Source of the DNA: Sphingobium quisquiliarum P25
GTDB taxonomy: Bacteria > Pseudomonadota > Alphaproteobacteria > Sphingomonadales > Sphingomonadaceae
Reading direction: 5' to 3'
Length of the DNA: 64,000 nucleotides
NCBI RefSeq assembly: GCF_000445065.1
Contig: NZ_ATHO01000014.1
Coordinates: forward strand, 1-64,000
In this document: piece by piece, positions 28,818-37,232 of the stretch
Layout of the letters: each line of letters starts with the position of its first letter
How positions within the stretch are numbered: position 1 is the first letter of the stretch
The notes under the pieces: model-generated
The model's input: the letters and a program-made list of their open reading frames with translations, nothing else
Told to the model about the DNA's origin: nothing
The model's database searches: none
Translations under genes and position numbers: made by a program

Positions 28818-29129
28818 ATGAAACTGATCTGGAAGGGCGCGGCCGCGCTGGGCCTGGCCGTTGCCGGACTAAGCGCCGCAGCCCCGGCGCAAGCGCAGGA
28901 TTATCGCTACGATCGCGGCTATCGCGAGTGGCGCGGCGGCCGGGACTGGGACCGCCGGTGGGACGGCCGCCGCGACTGGCGCGATGACCGGGGATATTGG
29001 CGCGGCGACCGGCGTCACTGGCGTCAGGACAGGCGCGCTTATTACCGGCATCACCGCCAGCGCTGCTGGACCGAATGGCGCTACAACCCCTATCGCGACC
29101 GCAACGTCCGCGTGCGCATCTGCCGCTAG
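28818..29129 (+). CDS. Secreted Arg/Asp/Trp/Tyr-rich small protein
   Basis: The 103-residue protein has a signal peptide (MKLIWKGAAALGLAVAGLSA, cleavage near AQA) and a mature part made almost wholly of R, D, Y, W and G repeats (DRGYREWRGGRDWDRRWDGR, then HRQRCWTEWRYNPYRDRN). The composition recalls RcnB-like periplasmic proteins but no clear domain is seen. A single cysteine lies near the end. It follows cfa and has a purine-rich site (GAGGAGAG) before its start. Confidence 0.8.
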   Translation: MKLIWKGAAALGLAVAGLSAAAPAQAQDYRYDRGYREWRGGRDWDRRWDGRRDWRDDRGYWRGDRRHWRQDRRAYYRHHRQRCWTEWRYNPYRDRNVRVRICR

Positions 29130-29145
29130 AAAGGTCGATCGGAAA

Positions 29146-29175
29146 TGGAGCATGATGCGACCGGATCATGCTCCA
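29146..29175. repeat. REP-like palindrome with GGAGCATGATxCC core
   Basis: An 11-bp perfect inverted repeat (TGGAGCATGAT and ATCATGCTCCA) with an 8-nt spacer follows the secreted protein gene. The GAGCATGAT...ATCATGCTC core is like the palindromic repeats abundant in Rhizobiales and Brevundimonas. It may double as a terminator. I can see only one copy in this window. Confidence 0.6.
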
Positions 29176-29247
29176 CCGCCGCCTCATTATGGCACGATGG
29201 TTCGCCGGTAATTGAACCTGCTGGCAGGTTCCGGCATTTGGCTGTGC

Positions 29248-29670
29248 ATGACCGATCCCATGCCCGTTGTTCAAAGCCTGTTGTCCGGGCTCCCCATCTT
29301 CCTCCTGCACCTGGCCTGCGCCACGGTCGCATGGCTGGCGGCGCTGGGGCTGTATATGTGGATCACGCCGCATGACGAATTCGCCCTGATCCGCGCGGGC
29401 AACCAGGCGGCGGCGATCTCGCTGGGCGGCGCGGCGATCGGCCTTGCCATCCCGCTGGCGCTGTGCCTTGCGGGATCGGTCAATGTCTGGGACATCCTGA
29501 TCTGGGGCAGCGTGACGCTGATCCTTCAACTGATCGCCTTTCGCTTCGTCGATTTCCTGCTGGGGTCCCTTTCCACCCGGATCGAGGCGGATGAACGGTC
29601 GGCCGCCATCTTCCTGGCGATGATGAAGGCCGCCATCGCCTGCCTGACCGCCGCAGCCGTCGCAGGCTGA
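29248..29670 (+). CDS. DUF350 membrane protein
   Basis: The 140-residue protein has four transmembrane helices, the first FLLHLACATVAWLAALGLYM, the others including AISLGGAAIGLAIPLALCLAG. The pattern and the ITPHDEFALIRAGNQAAAIS motif match DUF350 (paired in proteins with two similar halves). Start at MTDPMPVVQ is uncertain; a TTG at 29212 is the longer alternative. It is upstream of a trypsin-like protease by 2 bp. Family role: membrane stress or ion-related, unproven. Confidence 0.8.
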   Translation: MTDPMPVVQSLLSGLPIFLLHLACATVAWLAALGLYMWITPHDEFALIRAGNQAAAISLGGAAIGLAIPLALCLAGSVNVWDILIWGSVTLILQLIAFRFVDFLLGSLSTRIEADERSAAIFLAMMKAAIACLTAAAVAG

Positions 29671-29672
29671 AC

Positions 29673-30530
29673 GTGGCGCGGCGGAGCATCGGCTGCCTGC
29701 CATGGATGCTGGGGGGTATATTGGCGCTCGCCTGGATGGGCGAGTTCACGCGTCCGCCGCCGTTGCAGGTGGAGACATTCGACCCCCGCTCGCCCCGCCG
29801 CCCCCTGCCCCAATGGAGCGACGAGGCCTTCGTCATCGAAGATCCCCGCGACGCGCCCGGCGACAGCATGGGCACGGCCTTCGCCGTCGACCGGGACGGG
29901 GCATGGCTCACCGCCGAGCATGTCACCCGCGACTGTTCGCGCATCGGCCTGCAACAAGGCAATATCGCCCGCGCCGTGTCGCGCGTGATCGAGAGCCGGG
30001 AAGCGGACGCCGCGCTGGTAAGGGACGGCCTGCCAAGCGAAGACGTGCTGCCCCTGTCCGGCCGCATGCCCGCGCCGGGATCGATCGGCTTCCACATGGG
30101 CTTTCCCGCCGGGCGGCCGACGCTGGTCGTGTCGGAACTGATCGGGCCTGCGAGCGCGCGGCGCGGGCAGACGGACCAGACCGAGCCGGTGCTGGCCTGG
30201 GCGGAGGTCGGCCGCATTCCCGCTGGCGATCACACGCTGTCCGGCATCAGCGGCGGCCCCGTCCTCGCGGAGGACGGCCATGTCGTCGGCGTGAACAGCG
30301 CCGCCACCGATCGGCGCGGCCGCATCCTGACGACCGCGCCCGACGCGATGATCCGGCTGGTCGTAGCCAGCCGCGCGGTCAATGACCAGCCGGTCGCCTA
30401 TCCCTTCGCTGGCCTTGCCGATGCAGAGGCGCGCTTCGCCTCCTGGCTGGAGCAGGGAGCGATCCGCCGCATCTACTGCGACGTGGATGAAGGGGCTCCA
30501 CGGTTGACGGCAACCGTGCCGAACGGCTAG
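29673..30530 (+). CDS. Trypsin-like serine protease with signal anchor
   Basis: The 285-residue protein begins at GTG, 2 bp after the DUF350 stop. An N-terminal hydrophobic anchor (about residues 8-22) leads to a trypsin-fold domain. The triad is visible: His in LTAEHVTRDC, Asp in SREADAALVRD, and Ser in GISGGPVLAEDG. The domain ends before a C-terminal helical tail. It is likely a periplasmic or membrane-tethered protease of the S1/HtrA-related class without PDZ. Linked transcription with the DUF350 protein is likely. Confidence 0.85.
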   Translation: MARRSIGCLPWMLGGILALAWMGEFTRPPPLQVETFDPRSPRRPLPQWSDEAFVIEDPRDAPGDSMGTAFAVDRDGAWLTAEHVTRDCSRIGLQQGNIARAVSRVIESREADAALVRDGLPSEDVLPLSGRMPAPGSIGFHMGFPAGRPTLVVSELIGPASARRGQTDQTEPVLAWAEVGRIPAGDHTLSGISGGPVLAEDGHVVGVNSAATDRRGRILTTAPDAMIRLVVASRAVNDQPVAYPFAGLADAEARFASWLEQGAIRRIYCDVDEGAPRLTATVPNG

Positions 30531-30562
30531 GCCGCGCGAAACACAGGACCTTTGATATAGCC

Positions 30563-30832
30563 ATGAGCGACACGCCTCCCGACCGTCTTTCCACCAACCC
30601 GCGCAGCCCCTTTTTCGACATGGAGCAGTTGCAGCGCGGGATCGGCATCCGCTTCAAGGACCGGGTGCGCACGGATGTCGAGGAATATTGCATTTCCGAA
30701 GGCTGGATTCGCGTCGCCGCCGGAAAGACGCGCGACCGTCATGGCCAGCCCTTGACGATCAAGCTGTCTGGCCCCGTGGAAGCATGGTTCGAACAGCCTG
30801 CGGGCGAAGGCGAAGACAAGCCCGCCGAATAA
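30563..30832 (+). CDS. DUF3297 family protein
   Basis: The 89-residue protein matches the DUF3297 family: DRLSTNPRSPFFD at the N-terminus, the RGIGIRFKDRVRTDVEEYCISEGWIRV core and GKTRDRHGQPLTIKL. It is soluble and acidic at its C-terminus. The family has no known role, but it is conserved and short in proteobacteria. The neighbouring genes do not reveal a pathway. Confidence 0.9.
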   Translation: MSDTPPDRLSTNPRSPFFDMEQLQRGIGIRFKDRVRTDVEEYCISEGWIRVAAGKTRDRHGQPLTIKLSGPVEAWFEQPAGEGEDKPAE

Positions 30833-30952
30833 GGCAGGCGGCGGGCAAGTGATCCTGCCCGCCTTTGCACTCGGACGAATGCGGGCGCGCCAGTTTCAGC
30901 GTTGGAACCGGGGCTCCTGCATGCGCAGGAACACCGTTCAGCCTGGACAGAC

Positions 30953-31657
30953 CTAGCGCAGCCGGGCGTCGCGCTTTACATCGGCGATGATGTCCTTGAG
31001 CGACCGGCCCGATGGCGCGGCGTCGGCAAAGGCGATCGCGCGCATATCCATTTTTAGCCGTGGCATGGCAGGGGGCCGCGCGGTTGCTGGCGCAGCGGCA
31101 GGCGCCGCCGCCCTCGCCTCATGCGAAATTCTGGCGGCAATCGCGGGGTCCATCCCGGCCAGGCGTATGCTGCTCCCCAGTGCCGGGTCCGGGTCGAAGG
31201 ACCGCAGGCCGGGCTTGTCGGGATAGATGAAGCCGAAGGTTGGGTTCGTCCGCGCGCCCATGGTCTGGGTCGGGCTGTGCCAGACGCGCACTTCGCTCCA
31301 GTCGCCCTCTTCGGATACGTCGATCGCCAGCACATCCTCCTCGATCGCGCCGGGCACCGACCAGTTGGCATGCCGGATGAGCATGCGGCGCTCACCCAAT
31401 ATCTTGCTGACCACCGCGACATGGCCCAGCGTCATCGGGCCTGCCGGGCGGAAAGCCAGCACAGCCCCGCGCCGGGGTTCGTGACCGCGCTTGTAGCGAT
31501 CAGCAGCCTGGTCCCACCAGGTCAGTGCGTCCCCCCAGATATTCACGCCGGACACGATGCGGGCATAGGGAACACATTGCAGCGCCGTAGCGCCGAAAGC
31601 GGGCATGGATATCCACGCAGCCGCCAGCAGCATCGCAGCGCGAGCCATTCGAAACAT
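30953..31657 (-). CDS. Secreted CHAP-domain amidase (copy 1)
   Basis: The 234-residue protein has a signal peptide (start MFRMARAAMLLAAAWISMPA) and a CHAP (NlpC/P60-like) domain: catalytic Cys in LQCVPYARIVSG, His in TLGHVAVVSKI, and Asn/polar in IRHANWSV. An Ala/Pro-rich C-terminal extension follows. CHAP amidases cut peptidoglycan peptides. It is a close paralog of the gene at 31738; both are in the same orientation, 80 bp apart. The extra C-terminal helix (SLKDIIADVKRDARLR) is absent from the paralog. Confidence 0.9.
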   Translation of the reverse strand: MFRMARAAMLLAAAWISMPAFGATALQCVPYARIVSGVNIWGDALTWWDQAADRYKRGHEPRRGAVLAFRPAGPMTLGHVAVVSKILGERRMLIRHANWSVPGAIEEDVLAIDVSEEGDWSEVRVWHSPTQTMGARTNPTFGFIYPDKPGLRSFDPDPALGSSIRLAGMDPAIAARISHEARAAAPAAAPATARPPAMPRLKMDMRAIAFADAAPSGRSLKDIIADVKRDARLR

Positions 31658-31737
31658 AATTAGCGACCCCGATAAATCGAAGAATCGCCCCACCGCGATC
31701 GAAACTAGGCGGTGGTCCTTATGAAAAGGCTAACGGA

Positions 31738-32274
31738 TCAGAAAGCATCCCGGCCAGCGTCCGCACCGGCGATGGTGGACGCCATCGCGATCTGCACCTT
31801 GGCCGGTGCTGGGGCGGGCGCCTCATTCGGGTAGATGAACCCCTTGGCCGGGTTGGAGCGCAGGCCCAGTCCGCCGGTCGGACCGTACCATACCCGCACA
31901 TCGGTCCAGTCATTGTTCGGCGACACGTCAATGGCGCGGACATCGCGTTCGATGCCGCCGCGATAGGACCAGTTGGCATGGGTCAGCAGCACTTCGCGGT
32001 CGCTGACGACGCGGCTGACCATGGCGACATGGCCGACCGGCATCGAACGGCTCGCCGCGAAGGCCAGCACCGCGCCCGCGCGCGGCTGGCTGCCGCGTTC
32101 ATAGCGCCCTTCCGCCTGGCTCCACCAGGTGTTCGCATTGCCGTAAAGCGAGATGCCGGAAATCTGACGGGCGTAGGGCGCGCATTGCAGCACGCCTGCG
32201 GTAGCGGGGGTCGCGATCAGCGCGCCAAGAACAAGCGTCCACGCAGCAACAAGCGCCCGAAAACCGCTGACCAT
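31738..32274 (-). CDS. Secreted CHAP-domain amidase (copy 2)
   Basis: The 178-residue paralog has a signal peptide (LVLGALIATPATAG) and the CHAP catalytic Cys in LQCAPYARQISG, His in PVGHVAMVSRV and HANWSYRGG. It is shorter at the C-terminus than copy 1, though both share the FIYPNEAP/FIYPDKPG segment. Tandem duplication is the simplest origin. Likely periplasmic or exported cell-wall amidases. The gene lies downstream of recF in the same strand, 106 bp away. Confidence 0.9.
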   Translation of the reverse strand: MVSGFRALVAAWTLVLGALIATPATAGVLQCAPYARQISGISLYGNANTWWSQAEGRYERGSQPRAGAVLAFAASRSMPVGHVAMVSRVVSDREVLLTHANWSYRGGIERDVRAIDVSPNNDWTDVRVWYGPTGGLGLRSNPAKGFIYPNEAPAPAPAKVQIAMASTIAGADAGRDAF

Positions 32275-32380
32275 GAAAGAAGTGCCCCCGAATTCTTGAT
32301 CTTATCGACCCTGTGCGCCCCCTTGTGCAGATGGGCGGCGGGAGGAAAAGGCCGGGGCGACGAACTGTTACGGAAGCGCG

Positions 32381-33451
32381 TTAATCTGCGGAACCATGTA
32401 CATGGCCCGCCGAAACAGTGAGGCGCGTGGAGGAGGCGAGATCGCTGAACAGGCTGGCTTCCGTTCCGGTCATCCACACCTGTCCGCCCGTTGCCCTCAG
32501 CCGGTCGAACAAGGCGGCGCGGCGCATGGGATCAAGATGCGCCGCCACCTCATCCAGCAGGAGAACGGGCGGCTGGCCGCGTTGCGCCGCCACCAAAGCG
32601 GCATGGGCGAGCAGGATGGACAGCAGCAACGCCTTCTGCTCCCCGGTCGAACAGAGCGCCGCCGCCTGCCCCTTTGCCGCATGGGTGACGGCCAGGTCAT
32701 GCCGGTGCGGGCCCGACAATGTGCGGCCAGCCGCCGCATCGCGCCGCCGTTCTCGGGCAAGCCGGGGCGCAAGCGGCTCATCGGCCCCCTCCTCCCGCAT
32801 CATGTCCAGCAGCGGGCGGGCAAAGGGCTGGCCGGGCTGAACCGCCAGCTCCGCGTTCAGCCGCGCGACCATGTCCGCCCGCGCGCTGGCAAGCACCGCC
32901 CCATGCTCCCCCATCTGCGCTTCCAGCGCCGCCAGCCAGGCGGGGTCCGCCGCCCTGGGATCGGTCAGCAGCCGGTTGCGCGCGCGCATGGCGGCTTCGT
33001 AGCGGGCGCTGTGCACCGCGTGGCCGGGATGCAGCGCCAGCGTCAGACGATCAAGGAAGCGCCGCCGCCCGCCCGGACTGTCCATGAACAGGCGATCCAT
33101 CGCGGGGGTCAGCCACGCAATCGCCAGATGATCGGCCAGTGCATTGGCGGACGAGGCCACTCCGCCGATCCGCACCTGCCGCCGGTCCGGCGCGCCCGCC
33201 GCGACACCCGTGCCCAGCATCACGCCATCGACTTCCGCGGCGATGCCGAAGCCACCCGCGCCGTCCTGCCGCGCCATGTCCCGCAAGGCAGCGCCGCGAA
33301 GGCCCCGGCCGGGGGCCAGCATGGAAACGGCTTCCAATATATTGGTCTTGCCCGCGCCATTTTCGCCGGTCAGGACGATGAAGGCGTGATCGGGAACGAT
33401 CAGCGCGTCCGCATGGTTGCGGAAATCGCTTAATGTCAGGCGGCCGATCAT
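32381..33451 (-). CDS. recF: DNA replication and repair protein RecF
   Basis: The 356-residue SMC-like ATPase helps load RecA at gapped DNA. Walker A is GENGAGKTN, the signature motif region is GPHRHD, and Walker B is [13 protein letters not shown], followed by WMTGTE. It starts [14 protein letters not shown], as usual. It is not next to dnaN (about 9.4 kb away) or gyrB in the window, a layout that differs from the classical dnaA-dnaN-recF order. Confidence 0.97.
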   Translation of the reverse strand: MIGRLTLSDFRNHADALIVPDHAFIVLTGENGAGKTNILEAVSMLAPGRGLRGAALRDMARQDGAGGFGIAAEVDGVMLGTGVAAGAPDRRQVRIGGVASSANALADHLAIAWLTPAMDRLFMDSPGGRRRFLDRLTLALHPGHAVHSARYEAAMRARNRLLTDPRAADPAWLAALEAQMGEHGAVLASARADMVARLNAELAVQPGQPFARPLLDMMREEGADEPLAPRLARERRRDAAAGRTLSGPHRHDLAVTHAAKGQAAALCSTGEQKALLLSILLAHAALVAAQRGQPPVLLLDEVAAHLDPMRRAALFDRLRATGGQVWMTGTEASLFSDLASSTRLTVSAGHVHGSAD

Positions 33452-33491
33452 CGGCCCGCTCTAGCCGCCGCGGTGGAAAACGGAAAGCCGT

Positions 33492-34010
33492 TCAGCAACG
33501 CTTGCGCGTCACCGCCGCCCCGTCATTGATCATGGTGAGTTCCCGGCCGTTCGCGGAGGGGCGCAGTTCGACCTTCCGCGTCCAGCTATCGCCTTCGCCC
33601 GTGAAAGACGCGGTGACGCGAACCCGCCCGTCCGGCCCCGGCGCGACATCGGTCACGGTGCCGACGCTTTCGTGGAAGATCAGGCTCTTGGGAGTGACGG
33701 TCAGTTCAAGGTCCGATGAGCGGTCGCCGCATGCGTCGTTCACCCCGGTCCAGTGCCCGCGCAATGCGGCCGGGATCGTTCCGGGCGCGGATGCTTCCTG
33801 CTGCTCGCGCGGCCGGGCGGGCGCGGTTTCGTTTCCGGGGGATGCGGTGGCGTTGCCGGGCCTCAGGCTCTCATCCTGCGCAGGCGTCAGGTTGCTGACG
33901 TCATAGGAGGATTGCTCCTCCACAATGTTGGTCGACATGCCGGGCTTGCCACTGTCCCCCTGGTCACAGGCGGCCAGCAGCAGCAGGGGCAGGGCGGGAA
34001 GCAGGCGCAT
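33492..34010 (-). CDS. Lipoprotein of unknown function
   Basis: The 172-residue protein starts at ATG 34010 because the following MRLLPALPLLLLAAC is a good lipobox. A disordered acidic linker (EEQSSYDVSNLTPAQDESLR, then Gln/Glu/Pro) leads to a compact domain with HWTGVNDACGDRSSDLELTVTPKSL and a terminal Cys, so a disulfide between the two Cys is likely. Shape recalls small secreted lipocalin-like or beta-rich domains; no name can be given. It sits between recF and the peroxiredoxin gene, which is divergent. Confidence 0.75.
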   Translation of the reverse strand: MRLLPALPLLLLAACDQGDSGKPGMSTNIVEEQSSYDVSNLTPAQDESLRPGNATASPGNETAPARPREQQEASAPGTIPAALRGHWTGVNDACGDRSSDLELTVTPKSLIFHESVGTVTDVAPGPDGRVRVTASFTGEGDSWTRKVELRPSANGRELTMINDGAAVTRKRC

Positions 34011-34160
34011 CCGTAATGAACCGGCGATGCGGCGGAGGGTTCCGGCATATGGGCGGCGGCCGCGCGCGGCATCTCCGTTGCGCACTTGCATGCGGCTTGG
34101 CTTAGGCTCATCAAGGGCGTGAGATGGTTGCACGGCCCCTTACCTAGCTGGAGAATGCCG

Positions 34161-34697
34161 ATGAGGAAATGGATGATGGCGCCGCTGGCCCTCGCGGTGG
34201 CGGCTCTGGGATCGAATGGGGCCATGGCCGCGCTCGCCGTCGGCGCCAAGGCGCCCGACTTCACCACGCGCGGGGCGATGGCGGGCAAGACCTTCACCCT
34301 GACGCTGTCGCACCAGCTCAAGCGCGGGCCGGTCGTGCTCTATTTCTTCCCCAAGGCGTTCACCCCCGGCTGTTCCGCCGAAGCACGGGAATTCGCCCAG
34401 CATATCGACGATTTCAAAAAGGCCGGGGCGACCGTGATCGGCATGTCGACCGATACCGTCGACGACCTGGTGGCCTTTTCCACCAAGGAATGCGCGGGCA
34501 AGTTCGCCGTCGCCTCCGCCGGTCCGGCCATCGTGTCGGGCTATGACGTCGCCCTGAAGATGCGGCCCAATGTCACGGACCGCACCTCCTACGTCATCGC
34601 GCCGAGCGGCCGCATCGCCTTCGTTCACAGTGAGATGAACTATAGCGGGCATGTGAAAAGCACCCTGGCCGCGGTGCAGGCGATGACGGGCAAATAG
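34161..34697 (+). CDS. Secreted peroxiredoxin (AhpC/TSA-type, PrxQ-like)
   Basis: The 178-residue protein has a signal peptide (MRKWMMAPLALAVAALGSNG, cleavage near AMAA) and a redoxin domain: FFPKAFTPGCSAEAREF with the peroxidatic Cys, a second Cys in STKECAGKF, GMSTDTVDDL and the terminal SYVIAPSGRIAFVHSEM. The start at 34161 has GGAGA 7 nt upstream; the ATG at 34155 is an alternative. It removes peroxides outside the cytoplasm, and complements KatG in the window. Confidence 0.9.
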   Translation: MRKWMMAPLALAVAALGSNGAMAALAVGAKAPDFTTRGAMAGKTFTLTLSHQLKRGPVVLYFFPKAFTPGCSAEAREFAQHIDDFKKAGATVIGMSTDTVDDLVAFSTKECAGKFAVASAGPAIVSGYDVALKMRPNVTDRTSYVIAPSGRIAFVHSEMNYSGHVKSTLAAVQAMTGK

Positions 34698-34708
34698 CCG
34701 GGGCGGCG

Positions 34709-35629
34709 TCAGCCCGGCTTGCCGCCCTTCACATATCGTCCGAACCAGTCCAGCGTGGCGCTCCATGCCGCCTTGGCCGCCACTTCATCATAGCTAGGGC
34801 GATAGTCGGCCATGAAGCCATGGTCCGCCTGCGGATAGACGGTGATGTCGCTGGGCGGCGACTTGCCCGCCTTCTTGAGCGCAGCCTTCATGGCCTCCAC
34901 ATCGGCGAGCGGAATGCCCTTGTCCAGTGCGCCATATTGGCCGAGCACCGGTGCCTTTAACGCGGCCGCCTCATCGATCACGCGATGCGGCTGCAACGCC
35001 GTCCTGTCGCTGACCAGCCGCCCGTAAAAGGCGACGCCAGCATCGAGCGCGGCGCTATGCGCGGCATAAAGCCACACGATCCGCCCGCCCCAGCAGAAGC
35101 CGGTAATGCCCCGCCGCCTGCCGTCGCCGCCATGAGCGGCGGCCCAGCCATAAGTGGCGTCGATGTCGGACAGCACCTGATCGTCGGGCGTTTTCGACAC
35201 GATCCCGCTCATCAGTTGCTTGAAGTCCGAAATCTTGCTCGCGTCGCCATGGCGGGCGAACAGGTCGGGCGCGATGGCATAATAGCCCTGCCGGGCGAAG
35301 CGGCGGCATATGTCGCGAATCCATTCGTGGACGCCGAAAATCTCATGCACGACGCAGATCACCGGCGCATCCTTCGCCGCCTGGGGACGCGCCACGAAAG
35401 CAGGCATGGCAAAGCCGCCGCTCGCGGGGATGGTCACCCGCTCCTCCTTCAATCCTTCCCCCGTGGTCTGCACCGCGCTGCTCGCCACGGGGCGGCAGGC
35501 GGCGGCGAAACCAGCGGCGAAAGCGCCCGAGGCGAGCAGCTTGCGGCGGTCAAGGCCCGTGGAGCCGATCCAGTTGCGGTCGTCGGGCAAGCGTTCGGGG
35601 CCGGGCTGATCCTGCGTGTCGATCGTCAT
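34709..35629 (-). CDS. Exported dienelactone-hydrolase family protein
   Basis: The 306-residue protein has a Tat-like N-terminus (DRRKLLASGAFAAGFAAACR) and a dienelactone hydrolase domain: nucleophile Cys in GITGFCWGGRIVWLY, Asp in QYGALDKGIPL, His in QADHGFMADYR. Members hydrolyse lactones such as dienelactone or other esters. The start at 35629 removes an upstream frame of low quality. Because of the export signal it more likely acts on extracytoplasmic esters than on chlorocatechol metabolites. Confidence 0.88.
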   Translation of the reverse strand: MTIDTQDQPGPERLPDDRNWIGSTGLDRRKLLASGAFAAGFAAACRPVASSAVQTTGEGLKEERVTIPASGGFAMPAFVARPQAAKDAPVICVVHEIFGVHEWIRDICRRFARQGYYAIAPDLFARHGDASKISDFKQLMSGIVSKTPDDQVLSDIDATYGWAAAHGGDGRRRGITGFCWGGRIVWLYAAHSAALDAGVAFYGRLVSDRTALQPHRVIDEAAALKAPVLGQYGALDKGIPLADVEAMKAALKKAGKSPPSDITVYPQADHGFMADYRPSYDEVAAKAAWSATLDWFGRYVKGGKPG

Positions 35630-35694
35630 CGCGCTCTCTCCAGAAGATCCCCCGCTTCGCACCCTACGCGCTCAGTATAGGAGCGCAAGCCGGG

Positions 35695-36081
35695 TCAGCG
35701 CAGGAAGTCGCCGCTCTCGATCCATTGGAGCGCACTCACGTCACGCGCATAGACATAGGCCCACGCCTGCACAGGCCCGTCGCCCGCATGGACGGTCAGC
35801 CGCTCGCGCCGATATTCCCAGGGCTGGGGGAAATGGGCGGCGCATTCCTCATATTCATCGATCCGGTTCAGCACGGCCGGATCGTCCGGCAGCAGGAAAA
35901 GATCGCCCGCGACGACGCCGTCCGGGCCGGGCACGAAGCCGGGATAATCGCCGGCGCGGTAGAGCCTGCCCCGCGCGGCCGCTGGACCGGCATGATGCGC
36001 GACCGACATCAGCCACTGCGCCTCCGGGCCATCACATCCGGGGCGCAAAGTGCCGTAGACGAAGAGAAAAGGGTAATGCAT
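35695..36081 (-). CDS. Gamma-glutamylcyclotransferase-like protein
   Basis: The 128-residue protein belongs to the GGCT/AIG2 fold. It starts MHYPFLFVYGTLRPG with the conserved YGTL substrate loop, and has the catalytic Glu in RIDEYEE, plus the SAWAYVYA-like core. The family makes 5-oxoproline from gamma-glutamyl amino acids or amines. No neighbour gives a pathway; it is 65 bp away from the terminal hairpin shared with the small peptide gene. Confidence 0.9.
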   Translation of the reverse strand: MHYPFLFVYGTLRPGCDGPEAQWLMSVAHHAGPAAARGRLYRAGDYPGFVPGPDGVVAGDLFLLPDDPAVLNRIDEYEECAAHFPQPWEYRRERLTVHAGDGPVQAWAYVYARDVSALQWIESGDFLR

Positions 36082-36123
36082 CAGACCGGCCCCAACTTGG
36101 CCGAACCAAACATCGCAGGCATT

Positions 36124-36161
36124 AAAAAAGCCGCCCTGATCTGAAGCTGGGCGGCCTTTTT
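36124..36161. terminator. Bidirectional terminator between GGCT gene and small peptide gene
   Basis: The stem AAAAAGCCGCCC / GGGCGGCCTTTTT with a 12-nt loop, one mismatch, has A and T ends on either side, so it works on both strands. It terminates the small peptide transcript on the minus strand. Confidence 0.85.
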
Positions 36162-36204
36162 GATTTCCCCCATGATGAGGGAGCATGGTGAAGCGAATAT
36201 TCGC

Positions 36205-36288
36205 TTAGGCAAAGAGCACCGAGTAGAAGGTCAGCATCTGAGCGCCGACTGCAACCATCAGCGCAACGCCCTGAACAGTGTGTCGCAT
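36205..36288 (-). CDS. 27-residue hydrophobic small membrane peptide
   Basis: A 28-codon frame (including stop) gives MRHTVQGVALMVAVGAQMLT followed by FYSVLFA, almost entirely one transmembrane helix. A ribosome site (AGGA) is 8-11 nt upstream and a strong terminator follows the stop. The stop codon overlaps a perfect 16-bp palindrome, AAGCGAATATTCGCTT, at 36191-36206. Such short membrane peptides of sphingomonads are often unannotated. Role unknown; it could modulate a membrane complex. Confidence rests on length, composition, ribosome site and terminator, not homology. Confidence 0.65.
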   Translation of the reverse strand: MRHTVQGVALMVAVGAQMLTFYSVLFA

Positions 36289-36413
36289 GTTGTTTATCCT
36301 GCAAAGATCATCTTGTTTTTTCGCCCTTCGGCAAGGGGGCATATGCGCATGTCTTCGATTCGTAACAATCGCAAAGGCCGCCTTCGCAGTTGCAGCAAAT
36401 GCAACAGCTACTG

Positions 36414-37154
36414 TTACCCCAAAGCCACGATCATTGCCTGGGCTGCCGCAGGGGCGCGCACCTTCGCGCCGCTGATGAAAAAGGCGTAGACGTCTCCATG
36501 CGCCGACTGCTCCCGCGCCATAGCCGCCCAGCCTGCGATTTCCTTGGGAGAATAGCCCGTGGGTTCCTCTTCCCGCGTGCGCATCAACCGCGCGTAGGAA
36601 AAGCCGACATCATGCCCGTGCAGCGCGGGATAGCTGCCATGGTCGGCAAAGACGACCGCCGCGCCCGCATCCCTGGCGAGCGTCAGGAAGTCGGGATCAT
36701 CGAAGCTTTCATGCCGCACTTCCAGAGCGTGGCGGAGCGGAACGCCAGCGGCCTTGGCCGGAAGCAGCTTCAGGAAAGCGCCGAAATCCTCCGCATCGAA
36801 GGTCTTGGTGGGCATGAATTGCCAGAGGATCGGCCCCAGCCGGTCGCCCAGTTCGACAATGCCCTGGTTGACGAACTTGGCGATCGACTCGCCCGCCTCT
36901 CCCAGCACGCGGCGATTGGTGCAGAAGCGCGAGGCCTTGACGGCGAACTGGAATCCGTCCGGCACTGCCTTGGCCCAATTGGCGAATGTCGCGGGCTTTT
37001 GCGTACCGTAATAGGTGGCGTTGATCTCCGTCGCGGTGAGATGCTGCCCCACATAGGCGAGTTCGTCCTTTTGCCGCAGTCCATCGGGATAGAAGATCCC
37101 GCGCCATGGCTCATATGTCCATCCGCCGATGCCGACCCTGATCCTTCCAGCCAT
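36414..37154 (-). CDS. DUF72 domain protein
   Basis: The 246-residue protein matches DUF72 (TIM-barrel-like): IRVGIGGWTYEPWRGIFYP, the EINATYYGTQKPATFANWA segment, FQFAVKASRF, LGPILWQFMPTKTFDA, and LEVRHESFDD. No catalytic mechanism is proven; the family is widespread. It begins at MAGRIRVG. It is downstream of a PPIase gene, same strand, with 78 bp between. Confidence 0.92.
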   Translation of the reverse strand: MAGRIRVGIGGWTYEPWRGIFYPDGLRQKDELAYVGQHLTATEINATYYGTQKPATFANWAKAVPDGFQFAVKASRFCTNRRVLGEAGESIAKFVNQGIVELGDRLGPILWQFMPTKTFDAEDFGAFLKLLPAKAAGVPLRHALEVRHESFDDPDFLTLARDAGAAVVFADHGSYPALHGHDVGFSYARLMRTREEEPTGYSPKEIAGWAAMAREQSAHGDVYAFFISGAKVRAPAAAQAMIVALG

Positions 37155-37232
37155 CTCCGCGCCTCCTGCGGCCCATCCTGACCGGCAACCGCCATCAGGA
37201 ACAGAGGAAATCGCCGGCGCCGCGCGGGAAAA

